From positions 964,861 to 1,028,860 of the forward strand of contig NC_066852.1 in assembly GCF_001640805.2 (NCBI RefSeq): DNA of 64,000 nucleotides, read 5' to 3'. Origin of the DNA: Lates calcarifer (Eukaryota > Chordata > Actinopteri > Centropomidae). Position 1 is the stretch's first letter. Each line of letters starts with the position of its first letter. The notes beneath the pieces are model-generated. The model had not been told where the DNA came from and did no database searches. It worked only from the letters and a program-made list of their open reading frames with translations. This document shows positions 22,920 to 34,510 of this stretch, one piece after another. A program made the position numbers and the translations under genes.

Positions 22920-23170
22920 TTTACCTGCAGGCAGTGAAATCAGCATTTACTGAGAATTGTCAGCTGTTGAACGGGACATCACATCACATGTGTTTACCAT
23001 GTGGCCCCTGAGGAATCTGTGAAAGCGGTCAGGCATTACAGTTCATCCTGGCCCCCTCCCCTCCCTGTGTATTTATGTGATGCAGCTCATTATTGAATCT
23101 ATTTGCTCTGGCCTACTTACGTAGTAAAAGGCCCATCAGCTCCCTTGAGCACTTCCCTGTCTGTTTGTTC
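22920..23170. promoter_or_regulatory. candidate conserved non-coding element
   Basis: Complex sequence with TTTATGTGATGCAGCTCATT around 23072-23091, then CATTATTGAATC and TTACGTAGTAAAAGG. There is no simple repeat and no frame with a domain. The motif texture suggests an enhancer; this is a weak inference. Confidence 0.33.
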
Positions 23171-24999
23171 ACACCTCCTCTACACTGAGTTTCCTAACCT
23201 TCAGATGGACCTTTGTGTTGGCTTTTGTTCTTCTCTACAAGACAAATCAGTTCTTCAAAGGACTCAAACTCTTAAGTGAAATCAGTTCCAGGTTGCTAAT
23301 GCAGGCTGTCAGTATGGCTCAGTGGTGCGGGGAGATAAAGCTATTTATGGGGGAGACAGGAGATGGGAGAGACTTGCTTTTCTTTCCCTGCTTGTCCCTG
23401 TCAGGAGGTCCTGAGACCGCCATTTTATTTCGAAACAGATCTGAGGACACATACACACATAAAGACCTCAAGGTAAACACGATCAAGCCCCATCTGTCAG
23501 CAGGCAACATAAAATCCATCCCATTTTTACTTGCAGTTCATTTATTTTCTTTTTCCTGACATTAAATATTCAGGTCAAACTGGATTTCACTGTTTGCTCT
23601 CTAATATTTAGCTTGGAGCATCCAGGTCTTGGTGGTGCTGTAGGTAATCTAAAACCCTGGTCTTATGCGTTTGTCTGACCTGCATTAGCAGTGTAAACAG
23701 CAGCAGCCAGTGTAGATGTCCCTGCTTTTATCCTGCTTCTCCCACCTCAGCTCTTCAGTTCTTGAAATAACACATATTCTCCTGCTGGCGTACTGAAAGA
23801 TATTTCCCCCTCTTATTTCTGTTACTGATCAGTGATCTGGAAATAAAAAAGACATTTTTGGGCAAAACTGAATCTAAGCTGTGAATTTTGTGAACAGCAG
23901 GTTTTCTTTTGTTCTGTCTCTTCTGCTGACTGACTGAGAAACGCTTTCTGGAACGGCATCATAATCAATATGCATCTGCTTTATACTGGCATTATACTAT
24001 ATGGATTTATATGGTCACCATAACATCATAGCTACATTAAATGAGTGTGCCACTCCTGTTGCTGCTGACGCACCTAAACTGAAAAATTCTCACCAGAAAA
24101 GCAGATGGAGGGAGGGGGTCTCTAAGAGCACTGAGCAGACCAAACGTGCACGTGTTGGCAGTTTAGTTACCAGCCATGATCACGTAACATCCACTTGATG
24201 TGAGAGGAACAGATTCCAAAGAGCAAGTTCACTTCCACTCAGCTTTCAACAGAAAGTCCAGACTTCACCAGCAGAATAAAACGGTGTTCTCAAAGAGGTA
24301 ACAACACAACACAGCCACCACTTTCCTCTGATGTAGAAGCTGCTGTTCTTGATCGCTTCCCTCAGAACATCTAGCTCATCCTTGTCCATAAGCGAACCCT
24401 CTCCCTCAGGGGTAGAACGTGACTTGGTGTTGGAAACCTGACACCTGATATTATTTACCTGGTAACTAGGCAAGTTAAGGTCCTGATTGTTTGGAGCTCA
24501 GGAGGTTTAAATGGACTTAGACAGTGATTATGATTCATGTGGTTGTACTGTGGTCCTCTCTCTCACACAGCCCTGATGGTTTCCACCTGACATCACTAAC
24601 AACCTGAATCCATACCTCTTTGATAAGCACTCGTTCATAAAGCCAGTGTTGGGTGCAGAACAATTACACTTAATTGCATTAGACTAAACAGGTATTCCCA
24701 TTATTGTGTCCATTCTTTTTAGGTGCTAGTTTGAAATTATTATTGCATTATTATTTTATGCCCCTGTATATTTATTCAGCATCAACTTCAAAATGTTTCA
24801 TTTCATAGTATATTTTATGTTGATGTTTGTTGTACTGCAGAGAACAAGTGCCTCCTCTCTGCCAGTAAACAGACAGATCCTCAGAGGAGATGGATCCATA
24901 TCCAGCAGCAGGTTTTCTGCAGGTTCCGGGTTGTTCACAGCTTCAAAGCAGAGCCACTGACCTGCTTTGTTCTGCCCTTTCCTCCCTCTCGCCTTTTCC
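23171..24999. other. non-coding stretch, no certain gene
   Basis: Unique DNA. A minus-strand frame at 24246-24473 encodes an unusually hydrophilic peptide (residues 22-50) and is discussed as a possible exon. A short CAGTGTTGGG-type segment near 24646-24690 may be an old repeat end. Nothing else stands out. Confidence 0.5.
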
Positions 25000-25150
25000 C
25001 TGCTTCGTTTTCGTGGCTTCATGCTGCATGGATATTTAAAGACTTCAAATGCATGTGAGGCCCTGACAATTAGTGGGGACTGTTGCTGGGTAATTAGTGG
25101 AAAGGAAGTGAGCCTCCAATTTCCTTGCCCCCCCAGAGAGCATCGCCGCT
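25000..25150. promoter_or_regulatory. candidate conserved non-coding element
   Basis: Short complex block with two ACAATTAGTGGGG / GTAATTAGTGGAA segments about 33 bases apart (near 25066 and 25090). Their shared AATTAGTGG suggests paired homeodomain-type sites. No coding frame of note. Confidence 0.33.
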
Positions 25151-25434
25151 CACACACTTTCACACAGGCATGCACACAGCCCCACTTAGAACAAAAACAC
25201 ACATGCAAACACAAACACACAGATTTACTGAGCAGTGTATTGTAGACAAAGTGTAAGAAGAGATATTCACACAGGATTCACAGACGCTTTCATAATGTTT
25301 TTATCTTTGTGTTGATGCTTGTGAGGAGACACAGTGTTGGCTAATTGGGCAGGAGGGTGGACATGGAGAAGAGACACAACGATAAATATGTATGAGCATC
25401 TACATTTACATGTCTAAAGTATGTAGAGTGTATG

Positions 25435-25570
25435 GTGGAAGGAGAGAGGTGAAGGAAAGAAATACTAGCTAGCAACAAGAAGAGTGACATGACAGAAGGC
25501 AGGAGAGGAAGACAAGAAAATATAGAAAAAAGAAAGCACAGAGGGAAGGAGGTAAAGAAGGAAAATAATG
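25435..25570 (+). repeat. purine-rich tract
   Basis: A/G-rich on the plus strand with GAAAGAAA and GGAGAG steps. A minus-strand open frame over it (25469-25765) is low complexity. Confidence 0.7.
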
Positions 25571-25941
25571 AAGAGGGGTGTAGCTGTGTAAGCTACAGTT
25601 TCTTGACTTAATGTCCCTGTTATTGTAAAACCTTAATCTTGAGAGGAATTTAAGATTCAAATACGCATTATTGAAAGATACAACATGTGCAGCACGGCTG
25701 TAAAACAATACAGAACATAAAAATACATTATCCATCCATCTGTCTACACACACACACAAACACACACATTAAAGTGTGTATCCCACAGCTACACAAGGAC
25801 AGTGAAGAGTGTCATCAGACCACTAAAATGAGTTGATTTGTTTAAGGTGCTGAGAAGCTGGAGGACGCAGCAGCTCGTCCTCTGGCTCCAAATCAACTTT
25901 ACTGACTTTTAGGTGACGTCCTCTGTGCTCTAATGTGGTTA

Positions 25942-25963
25942 TGTGTGTGTGTGTGTGTGTGTG
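25942..25963. repeat. (TG)n microsatellite
   Basis: About eleven TG units, ending in GCGCG. Confidence 0.95.
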
Positions 25964-26769
25964 CGCGTAATTGAAGTGTGCGTGAGGTAGTTTTTAGTCT
26001 AAGTAATTCATGAGTGCTTGCAGAGGTAGAGGGGTGTCGTGGAGTGAAATGCCTCAGAGCTTCTTCTGCTCCCTGCTGCAGTATTCATCACTACACCTTT
26101 CCTTAAAATTCATTATTCATGTTTCTTTAGCAGCTGTCTCGTACAAGTGTCCGTCATCACGGCACTGGTTTCCAATGGAGACTTGACGCTCGATCAACAC
26201 CTGCAGTCTCACACCCCTCCCACCTCTTCCTCCCAGTGTCTTTCAGTGTTTTCCTGTGTTATGTCTCTTCTCCCTGCTTTACCTCCCTCTGTCTCACTAC
26301 CTCTGTCTCCCTCCATGTGTGACTTGCAAGTAGATATGCAGTGGATAGATGGAGAGAGTCTGAGTGTTACCAATCTGTTGCATTAGCCTGGTGTGATTAT
26401 GAACACTCTTGGATGAAATAAAGCAAACCTATCTCCTCAGGCTGGGAATGGGTCTCACATTTGGCAGTTCCTGTCAGGTTCTGCTAGGTCAGCTCTTGAA
26501 GTCTGAAAGTATTTCTCCTGCAACATCAAATATTCATGACTAAATAAGCAACTATCAAAGTTTGAGATGAAAAAAAAAAACATTCTTCACAAGTTTAACG
26601 TTCAAAATCTGAGCTAATCTCCTCCATCAGGCCTGTGTTGGTGCAGTTTGATCACGTGACTATCGTTATGGCAAAACAAGTAAAGAACCCAACAACTGTA
26701 AACATTCTGAATCAAATCTCGTTAAATCCTTATTGGTACATGTAAGAATGTGAAGTCAACCTTTTCCAA

Positions 26770-26799
26770 CTGAGCCCTGCCCGTTTAAAAAGGGCTCAG
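26770..26799. other. perfect 9-bp hairpin
   Basis: CTGAGCCCT (26770-26778) and AGGGCTCAG (26791-26799) are perfect inverted arms around a 12-base loop, 7 bases before a CA array. Function unknown. There is no T-run or other terminator context. Confidence 0.7.
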
Positions 26800-26801
26800 A
26801 C

Positions 26802-26805
<4 letters not shown>

Positions 26806-26841
<36 letters not shown>

Positions 26842-26844
26842 ACA
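26806..26844. repeat. (CA)n microsatellite
   Basis: About 19 CA units with one TA interruption near the end. Confidence 0.97.
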
Positions 26845-29268
26845 TTTCTCAGGGGAAATGATAAAAACTGTTCTGGGTTTGGCAGAAAATGTTGTGTTTA
26901 TGCAGGGCACCATTGCTCAGTGTATAAAACTGACTGGCTTTTCCTGGGTTGATCATACAGCTGACAGCCGCAGTAGAGCTCATGTAGCTCAAAATTAGGG
27001 TCCGAATTTCAACATTTGAAAACCCAGAACTGCCAGAGGGGACAAGGAAGAATGTTAACATTTCATGGAAAAGGTCTGACAAGCACATTTATCACATTTG
27101 CATATATGGCTTCAAAGCTGGGTCATATAGGGCAAACTGGAACAGGTAGCAGCATTTACCAGCAATGAAACACATCTGGTAATCAACACTTTGATATTTG
27201 ACTTTTCAAGACAACTGACAGAGCTCCTCTTTGGAGTCATCTGTCCAGTTGGTGTATCTGTCAAGAAAATGTGAAATGATTATGAAATGGTCTTGAAAAT
27301 CACAAAAACATCTGTCAAACATGCAAACTGTATCAAGAAAGAAGGAGAATAATTCAGCTGAACACGGTTCAAACTAACTGTGACTCTATAAGAATGACGA
27401 ACATCAGCAAGTGGCCTCATGTGACTCACTTCTGTGGCAGTGTTTGCCCTGGAGATAAAGTTAGCTTGAAGAGCTGGTGCTCCCTAAATGTCCTCCAGAT
27501 CGTATCTTGTTTTCATGTTCTTTTGCATTATTTTGTCTACAAACTCTGCACAACTGCCACTATGCTTGTACAGTATCCTGCTTGAGGCTATACAGATAAG
27601 CAACAAAAGAATGGGAAAAACAACAGAAAGTGTCTTTGTAAAGGGCTGTTCCACCACAAGCCTCCAGAATAACTTCAGTTACACATCTCTGGAAGTTTAC
27701 GGCTGAGCACCATTCTCCCAAAATGGTGTTTCAGAGATGGTGATGGAAAATGTTTCATCACTCAGGTTTGTACATTCATTTCTTACACATCAGCATAGTC
27801 AGCATATAGTTCTCTATTCCTGCCTGCATCAGTGCGTGCTTTTACAAACACTACTTTATAATTCCACCCAAATGGAAACTGATTGGAGAAATTAAAGTTT
27901 TTCTCTTTCTGAGGATGGCCCTCATAAGTAATCATCGAGGAAAATTAAGCAATAAAATGCACTAATTTGTTTTCTATAAACTGGATATACAATGTTCAGG
28001 AAACTGCTGAGTGAAGAACTGGACCCAAGGATGCATGAGCCGACTTTCATCAACTTTCCGCAAGAGTAAAAAAACAAATGCACCAGAAAATAATATCTCA
28101 CAAGTAATTTTGGCAGCACAGTGGTTGACAGCAAACCGCAGTGGAAACGAGTGATATTCTCTCACCTCACTGGTTGAATTTTTAATCATTTCAAATAAAA
28201 AATGAGTCTTGAAGTCTCAATATGAAACCAAATGACCTGTATTAATGGATGTTTTTTACATTGTGGAGCCTAACTGTAATCAATTATATCTCTATATACT
28301 ATACATTAAATCACAACTTTTCATGAGCTTTTGAAATGCTTTAGTGATGTACCGTAGCTCTTTAATGCATCTGTGAGTATCTGGTCTCCACATGCGCCGA
28401 CTCGAGTAATTTATTCAACAAATGCTGAAGAGTGATGATCCAGAAAATACACAAGACCTCAAAGTCCAATCATCTCAGTATGAATTTCCTTTCGCAGACA
28501 TGATCTAGTAACAGCATCAGTGACAAATGTTAGTTCAGACACTGGGTGTGAGAGCCTTCTCAATCATTTCTGCTCCTTGGTTCAGAAGAAGTCACCCACT
28601 GGCACAGCCCCCTGTGAACCCCTAAATGCAATTTCCCCTCATCTGGATCTCCATATACAGATCCCATGCAGTTATTCCATCTGACAGGGAATAAACCACG
28701 CACCAGTTAATGTACTGTATAGCAGTATTTCCAAGTACGATGCACAATCTGGATGCAAAGCAGACACATGCAGGGGAATGGTCCATACCCAATGCCACAG
28801 TGTTCGTGCCAGCTCATGTGGATGATGAGCACGATGAAGGGAAGCAGTGATAGAACATCAACAAGAAAGCATCAGATTATATTGTAATATTTGATCTGAA
28901 CTGAAAAGCTGATGTACCTACAAACTTAAACAGAATGAGTCGGCTGGATTTCAGAGATAGAAAATGAATCATCGTGACGACTGTTCATGACGAACTCAGT
29001 GCAAACAGACGCTGGATGCTCTGTGGTTATAGAAATCCACTTAACACTGAACACCTCTGGCTTCACAGCTGCAGTGCCATTCATTTCTAAGCAGCTACGG
29101 AGCAGAAACACACAGTGAGGGACATTGCTACAGACTCTGATGATGCATAGTAAACAGGACAGAGCAGTGCCAGTCCTGACTACTCAGACAAAGCTGGGTG
29201 AAGCGTTAGCAGACAAATAACAGACATAGTTTCTTTTAGAAATGAGCATGTAGCAGACCAAGAGAGTA

Positions 29269-29599
29269 ATCCAGCAAAGCAAAATCTGCCACATCACTGA
29301 GACTGAGCCGGTCCTCTCCAAAGTACAGAATCAGTGTTGCTCAGGAGGAGCAGGGCAGAGACAAAAATGCCATAAAGAAGCAATACAGCAAAGTCAGAGT
29401 AAAAGCAGCCCTACCTCTTAGTCAGATGCCAAAATCGCAGCCTTGGATCAGTCAGAAAACCATAGAGCTGGTTAAGCAGCTGCCGCTCCTCGGAATAAAG
29501 TGGTACAGGAATTTTCAGCTCGTCAGAAAGGAACTCCTAGGATCCCCCGTTTCTTCAGAGCCTTTCAGTGATGTTGGGATAATCTCAAGTCTGGTTTAG
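29269..29599. other. open frames on both strands beside the purine tract
   Basis: On the plus strand a frame is open for about 110 codons to a TAG at 29597; its last 57 codons start at ATG 29426. On the minus strand 29536-29415 is open, bounded by CTAG and a donor-like AAGAG|GTAGGG. The minus peptide is hydrophilic and exon-like (LYSEERQLLNQLYGF near its centre) but I do not recognise it. Polypyrimidine support for the acceptor is poor. It could be an exon, a conserved non-coding element or chance. Confidence 0.25.
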
Positions 29600-29907
29600 A
29601 GGCTGGAGTCCAGCAGAACCAGAGGCAGACGGCTCATTTCCATGTGCAACACGGGTGCTTCTGACATGCTTCTTCTTCCCCTTAGGGGACCGGGGTGCCT
29701 CAGACTGTGATCTTGCCGGGGTAGAGAAGTGGACAGCAGCAGCAAGAGTACTGACAGTTGTAGTGGTAATATTCCTGACAGTGGAGAGAACTGAGCATCC
29801 TTCAGTGGAGAGATAAAGATGAGGAGGAGAAGAAGATGATCCAGCGCACCAGAACCGCAGAGCGCACAGCCAGCGCAGCACACTCTCTGTCGCTTAAATC
29901 CCCCCAA
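29585..29907 (-). CDS. uncertain small ORF near a possible promoter, product unknown
   Basis: Two overlapping minus-strand frames lie just downstream (in minus direction) of the purine-rich block. One begins MLRWLCALRFW at 29881 (98 codons). The other begins MGGFKRQRVCCAGC at 29907 (103 codons) and contains two leucine-rich hydrophobic runs like a signal anchor. Neither matches a family I know, and they cannot both be real. The 29881 frame hits TGA near 29588 and two more stops before the open segment at 29536-29415. It may be a first exon, a 5' leader or chance. Confidence 0.18.
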
Positions 29908-30133
29908 AATGGGCTGATTCTAAGCAGGAGGCAGGCAGATCAACACAGCACAGAGGAAAGAGGTGCTGTTGCATCAACATTGCTCTGAGTCTAGTTTTCT
30001 TATTTTAAAGACAAAAAAGAAAAATCACCACTAGAGCTCCAACAGAATCATCTCCTCTCCGGGGCTCCTCAAGTCTGCACAGGACTGAGTGTGACTGAGA
30101 AAGAGAGGGGAGACAGCGAGAGAAGGGAGAGTG

Positions 30134-30148
30134 TATGCATGCATGCAT
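30134..30148. repeat. (TGCA)n short tandem
   Basis: Three to four TGCA units leading into TG-rich DNA; self-complementary and alternating purine-pyrimidine. Confidence 0.85.
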
Positions 30149-30182
30149 GTGTGTGTGAGAGAGTGTGTCTGTAAATGTGAGA

Positions 30183-30204
30183 GTGTGTGTGTGTGTGTGT
30201 GTGT
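30183..30204. repeat. (GT)n microsatellite
   Basis: About eleven GT units inside the purine-rich block. Confidence 0.95.
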
Positions 30205-30342
30205 AGAATAGAGGGGGAATAGGTGGAGAGAGAAGAGCGGAGAACGGCGGACGGGCAGGAGGCTGCGAGCGCAAGAGGAGCCGGAGAGCGATGTGAGAGA
30301 GGAGAGACGAGATGTGAGAGAGAGGGATGCTCAGAGAGAGAG

Positions 30343-30367
30343 AGGAGGAGGAGGAGGAGGAGGAGGA
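30343..30367. repeat. (GAG)n microsatellite
   Basis: About eight GAG units on the plus strand. Confidence 0.95.
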
Positions 30368-30411
30368 AGGTTGGGGGAAGATGCCCGGAAGAGAGAGAGT
30401 GGCATAGAGAG

Positions 30412-30414
<3 letters not shown>

Positions 30415-30443
<29 letters not shown>
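30415..30443. repeat. (GA)n microsatellite
   Basis: About fourteen GA units. Confidence 0.96.
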
Positions 30444-30732
30444 CAGCGCACACTGTCAGTGACTACATTAACAGCACTGAGTAGGTGGAGTTTTCCTTGC
30501 AGCAGTGGAGGGGGGATCATGATTTGAAACCCAAAAGAGAGAGAGACACACACTTCTGAGGGGGAGAGAGGGAGAGAGAAGAGGATACAGAGGCAAAGAA
30601 AAGGATGAGAGAGAGGAGTAAGACCAGACGGAAGAAAGAACCAGGGTGTTTAGAGGTTAAAGAAACCTGCGAGGAGTGACGGCTGCTGAGGGAGAGAGAG
30701 CAAAGAGAATTAGTGGAGAGAGGAAAGGTTGT

Positions 30733-30760
30733 GGTGTGTGTGTGTGTGTGTGTGTGTGTT
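30733..30760. repeat. (TG)n microsatellite
   Basis: About fourteen TG units at the edge of the purine block. Confidence 0.96.
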
Positions 30761-30899
30761 GCGTTGTGGGGCGGCACAGTCCCCAGCTGCAGAGATGCTG
30801 GCACACTGACAGCCCTCCTCTCGCCAGGGGTCGTAAACATCGATTAGAATATTTAAAGACGCACGCGCTCACGCACTGAAAGAAAACACACGGACACAC

Positions 30900-33239
30900 T
30901 CAGCCATATATACACACACACACAATACAGTACATAAACTTACTTTATGGACTTGTATTCACATGCCTTTGTATATCTGCTTAGTTTTTATTCTTTTATT
31001 TATTAAATTACATTTGTTCTTTTAATATACCTTTTTTATCTGGATTCATATTTTACTGCTTTATTGTTTTATTGGTGATTTTATTCCTTGTGCTTTCTGT
31101 GTCTGTAAAGAACTTTATATTTGTACTTTATAGACTTTTCTTATCTTATGCCTCGATCATGTAATGTGGATTACTTTGTGCAGACTGCAGTTTGTATTTT
31201 ATATGAAATTTTGCACTGTAAGTAAACAATAAAATAAACAGTGAGATATTTCTTATTTGTCTTATTATATTAAATGATATATTATTTGTAGCTGTGCATA
31301 TATTTAAATATCAAAACACATTGTGTTCACTTTGATCGTAAAATGGACACACACATACTGTGTATGCACAATTGCTACAAACACTCTGCACACACATATG
31401 GTATCCCTATACACACACTGCCTCATTTGCTGAGAGAGCTATAGCACAGAGGTAATCAATACTTGTCATGAAAATAATATTGCAGTGTTGCTTTAAAGTG
31501 ATGAAAAATGAAGAAAACGAGTTTGTAAAAATCTGCTCAGGGCTAAATTTGTTTCATTGTTGAGACATGTATAGAAATCTTTTTGGTTTAGTGCAGCAAA
31601 CAATGCGTCTGAGCAGCACATGCAATTACAGAGACATGCTTCCATAAGCAGCCATCAATATTAACAACTGGAGTCGCTGCCTGCTGTTGATTATCCACTA
31701 TGGATCTGCCACTGAAGAGACGCTTGTCAGGACAGAGTTTATGGTTGAAAGAAGGGAATCATTGCTGGTGACTACACAGTAAACATAAGTGTTTTCTTTC
31801 TCTTTGTTTTTTTTGGATTGTAGCTACAGCAGACTGAGAGAGGGGGCGAATCTGACGTCCAACTTCAGTTAAAAACAGTTGATATCACTTAGTGCCATCA
31901 TCCTCAGCTGCAGTATATTCCACCTTAACGAGTACTGAAATTAGATTCCTCTAAGTTTGAAAAACATCTTTGTTACAGCTGATCCTCTATTGTTTAGTTG
32001 TTTAGTGTGGAGTTAAACTGAAGTCTTGACTCAGCAGAGATGAAGCTGCAGCAGCCTTGGCCAGAACCAGCACACATCAATGCAAAACTAATGCCAGTGA
32101 AAGCGTAAATTAGTAAGCTAATCACCTCATTTTTACATTCTTACATTTGGCAGTGACACACAGACTTTTCTCTAATTAGAATTTTATGTTTCACTGACTT
32201 AATGAAATAATCTAATGGCTCAAAATCAAGCAGTGGATCATAACTCATGTGTCCAAAGCCAAATGAGTTTGAAATGGCTCTAGTCCTACTGGACTGATTC
32301 TCATTTTACAATAGAAAAACTGACAGAAGTTTGTCACTCTGAGTTTACAGTGTGAGGGAAATAGAAACTTTGACTTCATCAGCCTCAGCAGAGATGTCCA
32401 TCCTCACAGCAGGACTGTGTTTATGTTCTCTACACACCGTGGTTTCTTTTCACGAGGCGACCATGTGTCAAGAAGTCAAACATTGTAATGTTTGCCTTTG
32501 TCATTAATATTTTCCAAAATATTGTAGCTTTTAAGTTACATGACCTATTGGAGAGCAAGCTTTCATGTTCCTCAGTGATCCCTGACTTTTCCTATTACGC
32601 CATCCTGAAGTAAAAATGTGAATTTATACTTTTCTAATTTAGCACTGAATACATGCAAATCTGATGACATCGTGCATACTCTGTGTACTTTAGTCTTAAT
32701 TAGCAAATCTTAGGATTCCATAAACTTCAGCTAAGATGGTAGTAAACATCTTGTGAACATAAGCAGAGTCCTGTACTGGAGGGCCGTGTTTTCAGAACCC
32801 TGCGTGTGTCGGCTCCCCTGCTGTGTGACTCACTTAATCCTGAAGAAAGTGTTATCATCATTATTATCCCATTGGTTTAAAGCAGATAGCTCTGTTTCAT
32901 GTAAACACTAATGCTGTAACTGCAGATCAGATCTGATGATGTGAAATCCCATTGCATCACTATTCTGAATGATATCAGTGAAATCAATGCTTTTAATTCA
33001 AAAGCTCATTATTTTTTGCAAACAATATATTCAGTTCATCTTCAACAAAAAATGAAATGTAGATGTTTTGTATGTGGAGAGGTCTCCTCTGTGTTCAGAT
33101 GGTCTCACTCCTGTTTGAGCCTGTTGCCTGTTACAATAACTGTGAAACACCACGTGCTAATTCCACTTTCCTGTCAGGATGTACTTGGCAAGTAAAAGCG
33201 CGCTGTGACTGCTGATGAAACAGAGATGGATAAACAGCG
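30900..33239. other. AT-rich non-coding stretch
   Basis: AT-rich DNA with a possible degraded LINE tail (30980-31240). No gene recognised. The plus frame at 32941-33195 has no domain. Confidence 0.55.
30980..31240 (+). mobile_element. possible degraded LINE 3' untranslated tail
   Basis: Long T-rich 'TTTTATT' DNA, then CTGTAAAGAACTTTATATTTG near 31110 and AACAATAAAATAAAC near 31230. This resembles the fish LINE pattern of a T-rich 3' UTR, 'gtaaagcactttgt' and a terminal AATAAA. It is too decayed to be sure, and a true gene 3' UTR is also possible. Confidence 0.3.
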
Positions 33240-33480
33240 CTTCGTACCAAATGGGAACTGTGAAGCTTCGATACGTGGAAACAAAGCTAACACTCATTTA
33301 AATTATGCATGCCTGTGATTTTCTGGCACAGTGTTAATGCCGTCTTGGAAGTGACGAATATGCAGACGCTATAGGGGAAAATATAAGTTCTGTTTATGTG
33401 TCATAGAAACTGTACTAAAGGAAATTACACATGAAAATAATTTCCATATAAAAAGATGTGACTAATCTCACACAGTTGGT
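33240..33480. promoter_or_regulatory. candidate conserved non-coding element with octamer-like core
   Basis: Complex sequence around TTTAAATTATGCATGCC (33298-33314), a POU/octamer-like site, with scattered CpGs. No simple repeat and no coding frame. The regulatory reading is inference. Confidence 0.35.
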
Positions 33481-33562
33481 CGCGCTGGAAAAATAAATGT
33501 CTGCTGGAAAATATTTCATATCTGTGAGGATGTTATTTTATTCTTTGAAAGAAAAAGAACTT

Positions 33563-33590
33563 GATTTAGATTTAGATTTAAATTTAATTC
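33563..33590. repeat. (GATTTA)n short tandem
   Basis: Four hexamer units, the last ones drifting to AATTTA, followed by poly(A). Confidence 0.85.
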
Positions 33591-33649
33591 AAGAAAAAAA
33601 AAAGAGATGTAGATTTTTTTTTGCAGTGACCATCAATGGGCTTCACGGG

Positions 33650-33770
33650 ACAACAGACTGAATCAGACCGTCAGAGATGGACTGAAAAGTCGGCAGATGG
33701 AGAGAACTAAGTGAGAGAGAGGAGGGAGAAATCATGGGAGAAGAAAGAGGCAGATGAAGACGAAGTGGAT
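33650..33770 (+). repeat. purine-rich tract
   Basis: A/G-rich plus strand with GAGAGAG and GGAGGGAG steps, before GT-rich DNA that runs from about 33910 to 34110. Confidence 0.65.
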
Positions 33771-34087
33771 TTGTTGTGGGCGAAGTGTGTGACACACCAG
33801 CCACAGAGATGATGATGAAGAATGGGACAGATCAGCTGGTGACAGCCATGTTCCCATGAGAGAGACGTCTAGGGATCTCATCTGCTTTCACTCTCCATGC
33901 CTACCCTGTCGCCTGAGAGTGTGTGTTTGAGAGAGATTGTGTACGTGTGTGAAACTATATAATATTGATTAGATTACTGTTGTGTCGTGTACATGTATGT
34001 GTTGTTGTGTTTTAAATGACAAAATCTAGTTTGTATGTTTGTGTTCATGTGTCCAGGGTGTGGTTTGTGTGTGTGGTGTGTGTGTTT

Positions 34088-34270
34088 TTGTGTGCTTGTG
34101 GGGTTTGAAAACTCGCCCATATTTGTGAGGTCCAACAAATTTGTGGGAACCAAAATGCACAAGTTCAAATGGCTGTTTGAGGATTAAGACTTTAGGTTTA
34201 GGTTAAAGCTTTAGGTTTAGGTGAAGGATAGGTTGGAGGTAGTCATTCAGTTGTGACGGTTAAGGTTGCC
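34088..34270 (+). mobile_element. (TG)n-linked teleost dispersed repeat, copy 1
   Basis: After GT-rich DNA comes a core (34125-34158) that matches the reverse complement of the copy at 54724-54925 at 28 of 34 positions, including GTGGGAACCAAAATGC versus GTGGGGACCAAAATGC. A TTTAGGTTTAGG-rich segment and GTTAAGGTTG follow. The same order (TG array, 'gtggggaccaaa', 'ggtttaggttaa') is widespread in fish DNA flanking TG microsatellites (remembered). It has no coding capacity. Confidence 0.65.
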
Positions 34271-34510
34271 CCATGCTGCCCCTGAAGGAGACACAGGGAC
34301 ATTGCAGGCCCACACCTGTTTGGCGAAATGTACGATGGAGAGGATCATATACAGGGTTTGAGGTTTGCTTGTTTTTTGTTTTTGCTTTTTTGCATGCGAC
34401 AAAGGCATTTCCCCCCTTTGTGATTGAGAGACAGTTGTGTGTGACACAAGCCACAGCCATGGTGTAGTGAAGCTCACCCCTCCTGCCCAACTTCCAGATT
34501 TAGTAACTTA

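Larger units (their letters stand above)
25151..29200. other. non-coding stretch with microsatellites and a hairpin
   Basis: It holds a purine tract (25435-25570), the TG array (25942-25963), the hairpin plus CA array at 26770-26844, and ordinary AT-rich DNA. I see no gene; frames near 27394-27706 and 27922-28189 have no domain. Confidence 0.55.
30040..30725. promoter_or_regulatory. long purine-rich block, possible promoter / 5' leader region
   Basis: About 0.7 kb is strongly purine-rich on the plus strand, with embedded TG, GAG and GA arrays. A CpG-containing segment (about 30236-30296) carries GCGGAGAACGGCGGACGGG. Long GA/CT tracts with CpGs are common around vertebrate transcription starts and 5' leaders, and polypurine DNA can form triplexes. 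The best guess is a promoter of a minus-strand transcript (pyrimidine-rich leader), but no TATA box or start codon context is decisive. The 182-codon minus frame (30005-30553) is a low-complexity shadow. Confidence 0.3.

Noticed and set aside
30005..30553. 182-codon minus-strand frame
   Set aside because: It is a direct consequence of the GA/GAG/TG-rich block (Ser/Leu and Thr/His runs), not a protein gene.
34190..34222. Telomere-like TTTAGGTTTAGG run
   Set aside because: It is the usual internal part of the TG-linked dispersed repeat, and the vertebrate telomere unit is TTAGGG; not an interstitial telomere.
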